Positions 20,488 through 29,803 of a stretch of DNA of 64,000 nucleotides are shown piece by piece. Both the position numbers and the translations under genes were made by a program. The notes below the pieces were generated by a model, which worked only from the letters and a program-made list of their open reading frames with translations, was not told the DNA's origin and did not search any database. This DNA is from Acetobacter fallax (GTDB taxonomy: Bacteria > Pseudomonadota > Alphaproteobacteria > Acetobacterales > Acetobacteraceae), in assembly GCF_011516735.1 (NCBI RefSeq), contig NZ_WOSX01000015.1, positions 1 to 64,000 of the forward strand, in the 5' to 3' direction. How positions within the stretch are numbered: position 1 is the stretch's first letter; each line of letters opens with the position of its first letter.

Positions 20488-20771
20488 TGGACGACATTTC
20501 CGAAGATCGGGTGCCAGCTTTCGCACGGGGAACACGTCTGCAGCGGGACCGGGTGCGTGAGCAGTGGGTGGTACAGGCCCCCGAGCGGGCGTTTCTGGCT
20601 GATCCGGTTGCAGCGGAGATTTTGCAGCAGGTTGATGGTGAAACGCCATTGCGAACAATCATCGACGGATTGACCGCAGCGTTTGAGGCGCCACGTGAGG
20701 TGATCGCCCGGGATGTGCTGGCGCTGGTAAGCGATCTGGCGGATCGGCAGGTGCTGATATGGAAGACGTGA
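20487..20771 (+). CDS. pqqD: PqqD, PqqA-binding chaperone
   Basis: The 94-residue peptide chaperone presents PqqA to PqqE. The winged-helix-like PqqD domain shows [18 protein letters not shown], then IDGLTAAF and a C-terminal helix. The frame is open further upstream, but the ATG at 20487 overlaps the pqqC stop, the usual coupling. It overlaps pqqE by 13 bases. Confidence 0.95.
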   Translation: MDDISEDRVPAFARGTRLQRDRVREQWVVQAPERAFLADPVAAEILQQVDGETPLRTIIDGLTAAFEAPREVIARDVLALVSDLADRQVLIWKT

Positions 20772-21886
20772 CTACGGCGAACGTGCCCCCTGCCCTTTCA
20801 ACGCCTGCTCCGCCGATGAGTTTGCTGGCGGAACTGACGCATCGGTGTCCATTGCAATGCCCGTACTGCTCCAATCCGCTGGGGCTGGAGCCGAAGGCCG
20901 GGGAGCTTTCGACAGACGAGTGGCGCCGGGTTCTGGATGAGGCCGCCGCTCTCGGGGTGTTGCAGGTTCATTTCTCGGGCGGAGAACCGATGGCGCGAAA
21001 GGATCTGCCTGATCTGGTGCGCCATGCGGTGAGAAAAGGACTTTATACAAACCTGATCACATCAGGGGTTTTGATGGATCAAACCGCTCTGGACCAGCTG
21101 GCCGCCGCCGGTCTCGATCATGTCCAGTTGTCGTTTCAGGATGTGGACGAGGCGGGTGCCGGGCGGATCGGCGGGATGAACGGCGCACAGGCGAAGAAAA
21201 TTGAGGCCGCGCGGCTGGTTGTCGCGGAGGGGATGCCGCTAACTCTGAATTTTGTCGTTCACCGGCTGAATGTGGCGCGTATTCCGCAGATGTTTACTCT
21301 GGCCGAAGAACTTGGTGCCCGGCGGGTCGAGATTGCACACACGCAGTATTATGGATGGGGTTTGAAGAATCGGTCGGCATTGCTGCCGACGCGGGCGCAG
21401 CTTGAGCAGAGCGAGCGGGACGTGGCAGCGGCGCGGGAGCGGTTCGGAACCCGGATGGCAATCGATTTTGTCACGCCGGATTATTACGCGGATGAACCGA
21501 AGCCGTGCATGGGCGGCTGGGGGCAGCGTTTTGTGAATATCACGCCCTCTGGCCGTGTGTTGCCGTGTCACGCGGCGGAGACGATTCCGGGCGTGGAATT
21601 TCCTTCCGTGCGGAAAGCCTCTCTGTCCGGAATCTGGAACGAATCTGACATTTTCGCGATGTTTCGTGGAACGGACTGGATGCCGGAGCCATGCCGGTCC
21701 TGTGACCGGAAGGAAATCGACTGGGGAGGATGTCGCTGCCAGGCACTGGCGCTGACCGGACGGGCCGATGCGGCGGACCCGGTGTGCCGGCGCTCAGAGG
21801 ATCGGGCGACGGTGGATGTTGCGCTGGCGGAAGCCTCCGTCGGGGCAGAAGACTTCGTGTATCGGCGGTATATGAGACAGCCCTGA
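20759..21886 (+). CDS. pqqE: PqqE, radical SAM enzyme cross-linking PqqA
   Basis: The 375-residue radical SAM protein has CPLQCPYC (CxxxCxxC) near residue 30 for the catalytic cluster and a C-terminal SPASM region with cysteines around CHAAET and [16 protein letters not shown] for auxiliary clusters. It forms the carbon-carbon bond between Glu and Tyr of PqqA. It is the last pqq gene. The operon lacks pqqF. Confidence 0.97.
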   Translation: MEDVTTANVPPALSTPAPPMSLLAELTHRCPLQCPYCSNPLGLEPKAGELSTDEWRRVLDEAAALGVLQVHFSGGEPMARKDLPDLVRHAVRKGLYTNLITSGVLMDQTALDQLAAAGLDHVQLSFQDVDEAGAGRIGGMNGAQAKKIEAARLVVAEGMPLTLNFVVHRLNVARIPQMFTLAEELGARRVEIAHTQYYGWGLKNRSALLPTRAQLEQSERDVAAARERFGTRMAIDFVTPDYYADEPKPCMGGWGQRFVNITPSGRVLPCHAAETIPGVEFPSVRKASLSGIWNESDIFAMFRGTDWMPEPCRSCDRKEIDWGGCRCQALALTGRADAADPVCRRSEDRATVDVALAEASVGAEDFVYRRYMRQP

Positions 21887-22110
21887 CCAGATCCTTCCCT
21901 CCGCACTGATGCAGGCGTGAAGGAGCCGGTGTCTGACGAAAAAATCGCCACCTCCGTACCGCAATATCCGTTTGATACTTCCACTGCGAAAACATGCACG
22001 CAACAGGATAATTCTGCGCTGACAGCGCCTCGTAATTAATTTTGGGGAAAGCATCCGTCTCTAGTGTGACAGCATGAGCCTGATCCACACATGATGCGCC
22101 CGTAGCGAGC

Positions 22111-24165
22111 ATGCCTGACAGAAAGCGCTTCCCCACACGCCAGGACCTCCGGTCCCGCGCTCTGCTGAGTCGATGCGGGCTGATGACTCCGGGTCTGTGC
22201 CTGTTCGCACTGATGATCCAGACTGCCAAAGCCCAGAGCCTTGACTATTCCGGTTTCGAGACGCTGTTCGGTGAACCTGTCACATCCTCTGCGACAGGCA
22301 AGCCCCAGCGGGCCAGTAATCTTCCCACCGACATGCAGATCATCACCGGTGAACAGATTGAAGGCTCGGGTGCCCAGTCTGTACCGGAAATACTGAGAAT
22401 GGTCGCCGGCGTGAATGTTCGGCGATATTCGACGCTCGGGGCCAACGTCTCGATCCGCGGCGATGACGCGGCTGCCGGATCACGAACGCTGGTTCTGGTG
22501 GACGGGCGACAGGTCTATCTGGACGGTTACGGCTACACCGACTGGGGACTTCTCCCCGCCTCCCTGCATGACATCAGACAGATTGAAGTGGTTCGCGGGC
22601 CAAACTCGGCTGTTTACGGTTTCAATGCGTCCGGAGGCGTTATCAATATCGTCACGCGCGATCCGCTTCATGAAAACAAAAGCTATGTCCATATCGGAGG
22701 CGGGAGCCTGGGAACGTTCGGAGGCGAACTCGTGGCGTCCCACAAATTCTCTGACCGTCTGGCTGCCAAATTTTCCCTGAATGGTATGCAGTCAGACGAG
22801 TATGAAGATGCTCGCGCACGCAACACCGGCACCAGGGTTTTTGCCCTGAACTCCTCTCTTGATCTGAGAGGCCAGATCACGCCCCGTATCGACTGGAAAC
22901 TCTCAGGAACGATCGGTCAGGACAAATCACCGTTCTGGCTGGATATCGGCGATTATATCATGAGCGAGCCCATCTCGAAGAGTCTGGAAGGAAAGATCAA
23001 TGCCGATACAGGTTTAGGACTGATTGAGTTCCGGGCCTATCATAATAGTTTCAGCAGCACCAACGCGGCCAGTGTCGGCATTGATGGTTACTCAATTCCG
23101 ATCGATTTTACCTACAATCTTGGCACGACAGACGCGCAACTCTCCGACACGATCGCTCTCGGCAACAAAAACGATCTCAGGCTGGGCGTTGAATATCGCT
23201 ACACGACTCTGAATGCCGGGCAAAGCGGGGTCGGCGTAGCCAGCGGCTACGATATGCTCGGGGCCGCCTCGGCAGTCTGGGATTATCGGATTTCACCAAA
23301 GCTGACGATGACAAATGCTTTTCGCATAGACGCGTTTTATGTTCCATCCCTGCGCAACTCCGGCTCCGCGGCCTTTTCTGCCGCCCCGGCCCATCACTAT
23401 GTCGCACCAAGCTTCAACAGCCGCCTGCGTTATGACGCGGGAAATGCAGGGATATTCGGACTGAACGTCGCCCGGGGAATCCAGCTGCCCGCACTCTTCG
23501 AGTTTGCACCAAACGCTTCTCTTGGCCCCGTGGCAATCATGAACAACTCGTCACTCGTGCCATCCACCACAATCAATGTCGGATTGAATTATTCGAGAAA
23601 AATTGTGCCACTCAATGCGAATTTCACTCTGGCACTCTTCGCCCAGCGTACCGTCAACATGCTCGGAACACCTTTTGCATCCAATTTCATCTTTACGCCT
23701 CCGGCCACTCTCGTCATTCATCCGGCAAATTATGGTCGCGTGGACGATGCGGGAGGCGAGGCACGCCTTGAAGGCACCACTTCATTCGGCCTCAACTGGG
23801 ATGTTTCGTATGCAATGACATCGGTGCGCGACCTCGCACAGACGTCACAGATCAATTTCGAGCGGCAGACGCCGGTGAACAGCGTCATTGGTGGCTTTTC
23901 ATGGAAACTTGGAAAATTTGACCTGAGTTCCCATGCCCGCTGGCAATCGCACTATCAGGATGTCTCCGCGAATTTCGTAACAATGACCCTCGACAACGTC
24001 ATGATCCATGATTTTGTCACACTGAATGCCCGTGTGGCCTGGCATTTCAGAAAGCACTTCCTGCTTTCTCTGAGTGCAGACCAGATGGCTGACTCTGCCC
24101 TGCGTGAAACAGCAGGGCTCAGGATTCAGCGCAGACTGACGGGCGGGCTGACCGCACAGTTCTGA
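22111..24165 (+). CDS. TonB-dependent outer membrane receptor
   Basis: The 684-residue protein has a signal peptide ending about AKAQ (residue 35), a plug domain with PEILRMVAGVNVRRY, SIRG and VVRGPNSAVYGFNASGGVINIVT, and a beta-barrel finishing in phenylalanine (GGLTAQF), the usual outer-membrane C-terminus. The N-terminal positively charged part is long; a start at MTPGLC is possible. It lies 224 bases after pqqE, same strand. A link to PQQ uptake or export is suggested only by position; the ligand may equally be a siderophore or another nutrient. Confidence 0.92.
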   Translation: MPDRKRFPTRQDLRSRALLSRCGLMTPGLCLFALMIQTAKAQSLDYSGFETLFGEPVTSSATGKPQRASNLPTDMQIITGEQIEGSGAQSVPEILRMVAGVNVRRYSTLGANVSIRGDDAAAGSRTLVLVDGRQVYLDGYGYTDWGLLPASLHDIRQIEVVRGPNSAVYGFNASGGVINIVTRDPLHENKSYVHIGGGSLGTFGGELVASHKFSDRLAAKFSLNGMQSDEYEDARARNTGTRVFALNSSLDLRGQITPRIDWKLSGTIGQDKSPFWLDIGDYIMSEPISKSLEGKINADTGLGLIEFRAYHNSFSSTNAASVGIDGYSIPIDFTYNLGTTDAQLSDTIALGNKNDLRLGVEYRYTTLNAGQSGVGVASGYDMLGAASAVWDYRISPKLTMTNAFRIDAFYVPSLRNSGSAAFSAAPAHHYVAPSFNSRLRYDAGNAGIFGLNVARGIQLPALFEFAPNASLGPVAIMNNSSLVPSTTINVGLNYSRKIVPLNANFTLALFAQRTVNMLGTPFASNFIFTPPATLVIHPANYGRVDDAGGEARLEGTTSFGLNWDVSYAMTSVRDLAQTSQINFERQTPVNSVIGGFSWKLGKFDLSSHARWQSHYQDVSANFVTMTLDNVMIHDFVTLNARVAWHFRKHFLLSLSADQMADSALRETAGLRIQRRLTGGLTAQF

Positions 24166-24224
24166 GGCCCTTTCACCCGACCAGCCGCATCCCGGCTTTC
24201 AAACCAGGGAAACAGATGCGGACA

Positions 24225-25514
24225 TCAGCCTGCATCTTTGATCCATTCCGGATGATGCGGCACGGCGATGTCGCGCCCTTTGAGCATCATATCCCAGTAA
24301 ACGCGGGGGAAAACTTTCGTCTTGAGCATCCAGGCGAAACTGCTCGGCTTACGCTGGTCATAAGGGAAACTCGGAGCAGGTTTGCCGCCATAGAGAAATT
24401 CAGCCAGCACGACTTTTCCATAAGCCACCGTGAGCGGACACGCGCCATAACCATCATACGAAGCTGTTACAGGAGTGCCTTCCAGAGAGGCCAGAACGTT
24501 TGCGGCAACAACCGGCGTCTGGGCACGGGCGGCGGCGGCGGTTTTGGCATTGCTGGTGCCGATCACATCGCCGGCGCCGAAGATGGTGTCGTATTTAACG
24601 TGACGCAGCGTTGAAGGATCAACATCGACCCAGCCAGCAGCGTTGGCGAGAGGGCTGGATTTGATGAAGTCCGGCGCGCTCTGCGGCGGGGTGACGTGCA
24701 GCATGTCGAAGCTGCGGGTTTCACGCGAGGTCGAACCATCCGGGGCCGTGACCTCGAAGATTGCCGTTTTGGTTTTGCCGTCCACGGCAACGAGGTTGTG
24801 TTTGTAGAACAGATCCACGCCGTAATAATCGACAGCGAACTGAAGTGACGGCCGGTAATAGTTGACGCCGAACAGAGCATCTCCGGCAAGCAGGAATTCA
24901 ACCTCCGTGCGGTTGAGACTGCCTTCCTTCCGCCAGAAATCCGAGGCGAGATAAACAATTTTCTGGGGAGCTCCAGCGCATTTGATGGGCATGGGCGGCT
25001 GGGTGAACAGGGCTTTGCCACCATTCAGGGTCTGAATACAGGTCCAGGTGTATTCGACATGCTGCATCGAGTAGTTGCTGCACACACCGTTCTTTCCGAG
25101 CGTATCGCTCAGGCCTTCGATCCTGTCCCAGTCGAGCTGGAGGCCCGGACAGACGACGAGGCGTCGGTATCCGATGCGTTTGCCGTCATCCAGGGTAACG
25201 ATGTTGTCTTCCGGCTGGAAAGACGCAGCCGATGCGCGGAGCCAGGCGACACCATCCGGGATCAGGCCGCCTTCCTGGCGAAGGGTCTGTTTCAGAGACA
25301 TGACGCCGGCACCGACAAGGGTCCAGCCAGGCTGATAGGCATGGGTGGTGGCGGGATCGACGATGGCGACGGAGAGCGACGGACGTTCACGGCGCAGTTT
25401 TGCGGCAATGGAGATGCCGGCAGCACCTCCGCCGACGATCAGAACGGTGAACTGCTGATCGGGCTGAGACGGGGTTGCATTCGCTGGGGTGCCTGAGGCT
25501 GCGGTGTCGGTCAT
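24225..25514 (-). CDS. sulfide:quinone oxidoreductase-type flavoprotein
   Basis: The 429-residue FAD-dependent pyridine-nucleotide-disulphide family protein has the FAD-binding fingerprint TVLIVGGGAAGISIAAKLRR near residue 25, VVCPGLQLDW, and a second FAD contact near IFGAGDVIGT. Cysteines in NGVCSNYS and MPIKCAGAPQK are placed like the redox cysteines of sulfide:quinone oxidoreductases. The ATG at 25514 has AGGAGC upstream, whereas the open frame beyond it is noncoding. Expected role: oxidising sulfide and reducing membrane quinone. It converges with the TonB receptor gene. Confidence 0.85.
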   Translation of the reverse strand: MTDTAASGTPANATPSQPDQQFTVLIVGGGAAGISIAAKLRRERPSLSVAIVDPATTHAYQPGWTLVGAGVMSLKQTLRQEGGLIPDGVAWLRASAASFQPEDNIVTLDDGKRIGYRRLVVCPGLQLDWDRIEGLSDTLGKNGVCSNYSMQHVEYTWTCIQTLNGGKALFTQPPMPIKCAGAPQKIVYLASDFWRKEGSLNRTEVEFLLAGDALFGVNYYRPSLQFAVDYYGVDLFYKHNLVAVDGKTKTAIFEVTAPDGSTSRETRSFDMLHVTPPQSAPDFIKSSPLANAAGWVDVDPSTLRHVKYDTIFGAGDVIGTSNAKTAAAARAQTPVVAANVLASLEGTPVTASYDGYGACPLTVAYGKVVLAEFLYGGKPAPSFPYDQRKPSSFAWMLKTKVFPRVYWDMMLKGRDIAVPHHPEWIKDAG

Positions 25515-25644
25515 AACCGGCGCTCCTTTTTCTGCTTTTACGACGTGAGCGAAGACGCGCACGGTGCGCTCATCCGGTCGTCGGGGCAACCGGGTTCTGA
25601 CGGAACTGAGAGCGGGGTAGCCCCGACTGAAAGACGGGTTGCCG

Positions 25645-26541
25645 TCAGTCCGCGAGAGTATCGAGGAACTGGCTGAGCCGAAGGACAACATCTTCCGAAA
25701 CCGGCAGAAGCGGCAGCGGAAGCGGTCCCGTCGGGATACCGCGCAACCCGGCGATGGCATAAACGATACGCAGACTTCCGTGGGTCCGGACAAGCGCCCA
25801 GAGCGGTTCGAGCGCCTGATTGAGTGCTGCGGCTTCCCTGATCTCACCATTCTGGCTGGCGCGAGTGAGCCTGAGAACGGGGCCGGGCAGAACGCCGGCC
25901 AGGGCGCTGTAAAATGCTGCGGCACCGGCCTGCATGGCGGAGGCGATCGCCCAATCTCCGCTATAGCCGATGGCAAAACCGTCCCGGCAGAGAGGCTGAA
26001 GGATGGTGCGTTCGGCGGCGATATCGTCATGAGCGGGCAGAGTCATCTTCACGCCGGTAATACGCGGCTCCTGCGAAAGGCGCGCGATCAGACTGTGGGT
26101 GAAGGTGAAATGGGTGGTTGAGGGATTGTTGTAGATGCACAGCGGCAGCCCGGTGCTGGCGGCAATGGTCCGGTAATGGGTAAAGGCTTCGTGCCCGGTC
26201 AGCGGTGTGTAGGACACCGGGGCAAGCAGCAGGGCATCGGCGCCAGCGCGTTCGGCCTCACGCGCAAGGTCACGGGACCAGTCGGTTCGCACAGTGCTGA
26301 CGCCGACGATGAGCGGCTTTCGGCCCACGACGGCTTCAACCCCAACAGCGACAGCACGGTTGCGTTCGGCCCGGTCAAGATAGGCGTAGATGCCTGTGCT
26401 GCCCAGGAGGCCGATGGAGTCCACGCCAGTCTGAGACAGAGAATCGAGCAGGCTGGCAAGCGCGCCGGTGCGGACCCGACCATCCGCATCAGCGGGCGTC
26501 GGGACGAAGGCTGAGAGACCGTGGAAGGGTGCGGAGGGCAT
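25645..26541 (-). CDS. dihydrodipicolinate synthase family aldolase/lyase
   Basis: The 298-residue TIM-barrel protein has GLLGSTGIYAYLDRAER (the GGTGE-like loop), IYNNPSTT with the conserved tyrosine, and the Schiff-base lysine in ITGVKMT. The altered loop suggests it is not the lysine-biosynthetic DapA but a paralogue acting on another keto acid. It is monocistronic, and its substrate cannot be told from context. Confidence 0.8.
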   Translation of the reverse strand: MPSAPFHGLSAFVPTPADADGRVRTGALASLLDSLSQTGVDSIGLLGSTGIYAYLDRAERNRAVAVGVEAVVGRKPLIVGVSTVRTDWSRDLAREAERAGADALLLAPVSYTPLTGHEAFTHYRTIAASTGLPLCIYNNPSTTHFTFTHSLIARLSQEPRITGVKMTLPAHDDIAAERTILQPLCRDGFAIGYSGDWAIASAMQAGAAAFYSALAGVLPGPVLRLTRASQNGEIREAAALNQALEPLWALVRTHGSLRIVYAIAGLRGIPTGPLPLPLLPVSEDVVLRLSQFLDTLAD

Positions 26542-26576
26542 GGCGGCGAGTCCATAACGGAGAAGAGAGCACGAAC

Positions 26577-26609
26577 AAAAACGCCCCTGTTCCGGCTGGA
26601 ACAGGGGCG
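26577..26609 (-). terminator. intrinsic terminator ending the fab cluster
   Basis: A perfect 12-bp stem (CGCCCCTGTTCC with GGAACAGGGGCG, loop GGCT at 26594-26597) is followed on the minus strand by five T. It lies just after the DUF3297 stop and ends leftward transcription. Confidence 0.9.
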
Positions 26610-26633
26610 CTGAGATCAGATTTTCCAGGCGGC

Positions 26634-26885
26634 TTATGCCGGTGCCTGATCATCCTTGATCCAGACCTCGACAGGCCCCTGAAGTTTCATGGCCATCGGT
26701 TTACCACGACGATCAAGGGTTTTACCAACGGCGACACGGACCCAGCCTTCACTAATGGAGTATTCCTCGACATTGGTTTTTTCCACGCCCTTGAAGCGGA
26801 TGCCGATGCCGCGCGCGAGAAGCGCCTCGTCATAGAACGGGCTGTCGGGATCAACGGAAAGACGGTCGGGAATTGTATCGGTCAT
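26634..26885 (-). CDS. DUF3297 family protein
   Basis: The 83-residue protein MTDTIPDRLSVDPDSPFY... with IGIRFKGVEKTNVEEYSISEGWVRV and a C-terminal GPVEVWIKD is a clear member of this small, uncharacterised proteobacterial family. It lies at the end of the fabD-fabG-acpP-fabF string, 69 bases after fabF, and shares its terminator. The function is unknown; co-transcription with fatty acid genes is suggestive only. Confidence 0.9.
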   Translation of the reverse strand: MTDTIPDRLSVDPDSPFYDEALLARGIGIRFKGVEKTNVEEYSISEGWVRVAVGKTLDRRGKPMAMKLQGPVEVWIKDDQAPA

Positions 26886-26954
26886 GAACGACTCTGCTGT
26901 TTGCTGTGTGAGAACGGACCGGATTTCCAGGACAGGAAACCCGGTCGTGTTTTC

Positions 26955-28262
26955 TCAGACGCCGCGGACGACGATGCTGGCGTTGGTGCCACCGAAGCCG
27001 AAGCTGTTGGACAGCGCGACATTGACGTTACGCTGCTGCGCGTGATGCGCGACACGGTCGATGGCGCTCTCTCGCGACGGGTTATCGAGATTGAGCGTCG
27101 GCGGAACGACGTTATCGCGAATCGCGAGCAGCGAGAACATGGCTTCCACGGCACCAGCCGCACCGAGCAGATGCCCGATTGCCGATTTGGTGGAGGACAT
27201 GGCGAGCTTACCGGCATCTTCACCGAACAGACGCTCCACGGCCACAAGCTCAAGATCATCGGCCATGGTCGAGGTGCCATGAGCGTTGACGTAACCGACC
27301 TCGGCAGGGGTCACACCCGCGCTTCTCAGCGCGGAATTCATGGCACGATAAGCGCCTTCGTGACCTTCGGCGGGCGCGGTGATGTGATGGGCATCACCGG
27401 ACATGCCGTAACCGACGATTTCGCCATAGATTCTGGCACCACGGGCTTTGGCGTGCTCGTATTCCTCAAGCACGACGATGCCGGCGCCTTCGCCCATCAC
27501 GAAGCCGTCGCGATCACGGTCCCACGGACGTGAGGCCTTTTGCGGGGTTTCGTTGAAGGAGGTGGAGAGCGCACGGGCTGAGCAGAACCCGGCGATGCCG
27601 AGCTTGCAGACAGTGGCTTCCGCACCACCTGCGACCATGACATCGGCATCGCCGAACATGATGAGGCGGGCGGCGTCACCAATCGCATGCACGCCGGTAG
27701 CGCAGGCCGTCACCGCTGAATGATTGGGGCCTTTGAAACCGTAACGGATCGAGACATTGCCCGATACGAGATTGGTCAGGGCCGACGGGATGAAAAAGGG
27801 CGACAGGCGCTTGGCCCGGCCCTCATACACCGTTATGGATGCCTCATAGATGGTCTGGAGACCACCGATACCGGAACCGATCATCACGCCGGTGGCGCAG
27901 CGATCTTCTTCCGATTCGGGCTTCCACCCGGAGTCCTCGACGGCCTCTGCGGCCGCGATCATTCCGAGATGGATGAAGCGGTCCATCTTCTTCTGGTCTT
28001 TGACGGGGATCCAGTCGGAAACAGTGAGCTTCCCTTCGGCCGTCGGGCCTTCGGGCACTTCACCTGCGACATGCGCTGCAAGCTCGCTCGGATCGAACGA
28101 ATGAATGCGGTCAATACCGCTCTCACCCGCGATGAGACGCTTCCAGACATGCTCGGTTCCGAGCCCGAGCGGGGTCACCATACCCATGCCGGTGACGACA
28201 ACGCGTCTCCGGCCCAAATCCGATCCAGCCGACTGCAGCAAGCTAGCCCGCTCCCTGTTCAC
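26955..28262 (-). CDS. fabF: beta-ketoacyl-ACP synthase II
   Basis: The 435-residue condensing enzyme elongates acyl-ACP with malonyl-ACP. The RRVVVTGMGMVTPLG start of the family follows a 16-residue extension. The active-site cysteine lies in VTACATGVHAI, and the histidines in NAHGTSTMADD and SAIGHLLGAAGAVEA. The end NSFGFGGTNAS is typical. It follows acpP by 54 bases. Confidence 0.96.
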   Translation of the reverse strand: MNRERASLLQSAGSDLGRRRVVVTGMGMVTPLGLGTEHVWKRLIAGESGIDRIHSFDPSELAAHVAGEVPEGPTAEGKLTVSDWIPVKDQKKMDRFIHLGMIAAAEAVEDSGWKPESEEDRCATGVMIGSGIGGLQTIYEASITVYEGRAKRLSPFFIPSALTNLVSGNVSIRYGFKGPNHSAVTACATGVHAIGDAARLIMFGDADVMVAGGAEATVCKLGIAGFCSARALSTSFNETPQKASRPWDRDRDGFVMGEGAGIVVLEEYEHAKARGARIYGEIVGYGMSGDAHHITAPAEGHEGAYRAMNSALRSAGVTPAEVGYVNAHGTSTMADDLELVAVERLFGEDAGKLAMSSTKSAIGHLLGAAGAVEAMFSLLAIRDNVVPPTLNLDNPSRESAIDRVAHHAQQRNVNVALSNSFGFGGTNASIVVRGV

Positions 28263-28316
28263 GCGTTAACCGGGGCCCACGATAAACCCTGGACCCTCTA
28301 TACAGAATGGACCGCC

Positions 28317-28556
28317 TCAGGCGGCTTTCTGTGCCTCGATGTAGTCGATGGCGTCCTTGACTGTGGCGATTTTCTCGGCCGCATCCTCAGGGATCTCAAC
28401 ATTGAACGCTTCTTCAAACGCCATCACCAGCTCGACGGTGTCGAGGCTGTCGGCGCCCAGATCGTCGATGAACGACGCTTCCGGCGTAACCTTACTTTCT
28501 TCGACGCCGAGGTGTTCGACAACGATTTTCTTAACCTTGTCAGCGATTTCGCTCAT
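28317..28556 (-). CDS. acpP: acyl carrier protein
   Basis: The 79-residue acidic four-helix protein has the phosphopantetheine attachment serine in [16 protein letters not shown] (about residue 37). It carries growing acyl chains among the Fab enzymes coded around it. Confidence 0.97.
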   Translation of the reverse strand: MSEIADKVKKIVVEHLGVEESKVTPEASFIDDLGADSLDTVELVMAFEEAFNVEIPEDAAEKIATVKDAIDYIEAQKAA

Positions 28557-29004
28557 CTGTCTCTGCTTCCTGTATGCCCAGGGGATACGGGCGATTGGCT
28601 GGACACTCGTTCTGCCCGACTTTCAGTCAGTTCCGGGGTGCCTGGCGTGGCAACCCATGTGTGCCCAACGAGGCTGCCGGGGCGCTTAGCACGGTTTTCT
28701 TACCGTCGCCAAGACGATACACAAAACCGTTGGCGCTTCGTCATCGGAGTGGCGCCGGAAACACAGCGCCGATCCTGCCATGCAACAGTCCCGCGCAGCA
28801 GTCCGGATTACCGGGCACCACCCGCTGCCGAACGGGCCTGAGCCCTGATGGAGCCCGGATTTGTGCGGCTCCGGAGACACTGTTTCAGAGATTTTCCGGC
28901 GGAGTAAAAGCCCCCGGAGAGCCGCGTCCGACGCGCATCTTCAGGCATAAAAACACTGAAAACGCCCGCCGGATCATCACCGGAGAAAATTCTGAGGCAG
29001 CCTC
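28557..29004. other. leader region between fabG and acpP
   Basis: The 448-base gap has no supported gene. Because AcpP is usually made in excess, this is a likely site for a separate acpP promoter; TTGGCG and GCTAAG, 16 bases apart on the minus strand near 28680-28710, are a weak candidate. Confidence 0.35.
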
Positions 29005-29748
29005 TCAGATCATCGCCATGCCGCCATTGACGTGAAGAGTGCTGCCCGTGACCCAGCCGGCTTCATCCGACGCGAGATAGAGCACGGCGGAAGCCACATC
29101 GTCCGGCGTGCCCATGCGGCCAAGCGGGATAGCACCGACCAGCTTTTCTTTCTGGGCCTCCGGGAGAACATCAGTCATCGGCGTGGCGATGAAGCCAGGC
29201 GCCACGACATTCAGGGTCACGCCACGCGGACCGGCTTCCTGGGCCAGGGATTTTGTCATGCCCGCGAGACCGGCCTTGGCGGCGGTGTAGTTGGCCTGGC
29301 CGGCGTTTCCGGTGGACCCGACGACGGAGGCGATGTTGATGATCCGCCCCGCCCGGCGACGAAGCATCCCCTTCAGAGCGGCGCGACAAAGGCGAAACGG
29401 CGAGGACAGGTCAACGTCGATGACCTTGTTCCAGTCCTCATCCTTCATGCGGATGGCGAGCATGTCCCGCGTGAGTCCGGCATTGTTGACGAGGATGTCG
29501 AGCGGCGCGCCAGCGGCTTCCTCGGCACGGGCGACAAGCTGGTCGGCGGCGGCGGGATCGGAAAGATCGGCTGTGACGGCATGCACACGCTCATTACCGA
29601 GTTCGGCGGCGAGCTCGGCAAGAACGGATTCGCGTGTGCCGGAGATGACGACGGTAGCGCCCTGTTTGTGGAGCTGGCGGGCGATGGCGGCGCCAATACC
29701 ACCGGAGGCACCGGTGACGAGGGCGACTTTGGACGTGAGGCTGAACAT
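29005..29748 (-). CDS. fabG: 3-oxoacyl-ACP reductase
   Basis: The 247-residue classical short-chain dehydrogenase has the NADPH-binding TGASGGIGAAIA near residue 14, NNAG, the catalytic Ser in IINIASVVG, and YTAAKAG with Tyr and Lys, ending in STLHVNGGMAMI as usual for FabG. It reduces beta-ketoacyl-ACP. It is preceded by fabD (55-base gap). Confidence 0.96.
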   Translation of the reverse strand: MFSLTSKVALVTGASGGIGAAIARQLHKQGATVVISGTRESVLAELAAELGNERVHAVTADLSDPAAADQLVARAEEAAGAPLDILVNNAGLTRDMLAIRMKDEDWNKVIDVDLSSPFRLCRAALKGMLRRRAGRIINIASVVGSTGNAGQANYTAAKAGLAGMTKSLAQEAGPRGVTLNVVAPGFIATPMTDVLPEAQKEKLVGAIPLGRMGTPDDVASAVLYLASDEAGWVTGSTLHVNGGMAMI

Positions 29749-29803
29749 GCGGTCTTATTGCATCCTGTCAGGTTTGAGCGTTTGGCGGGGTTCAGAGACT
29801 GTT

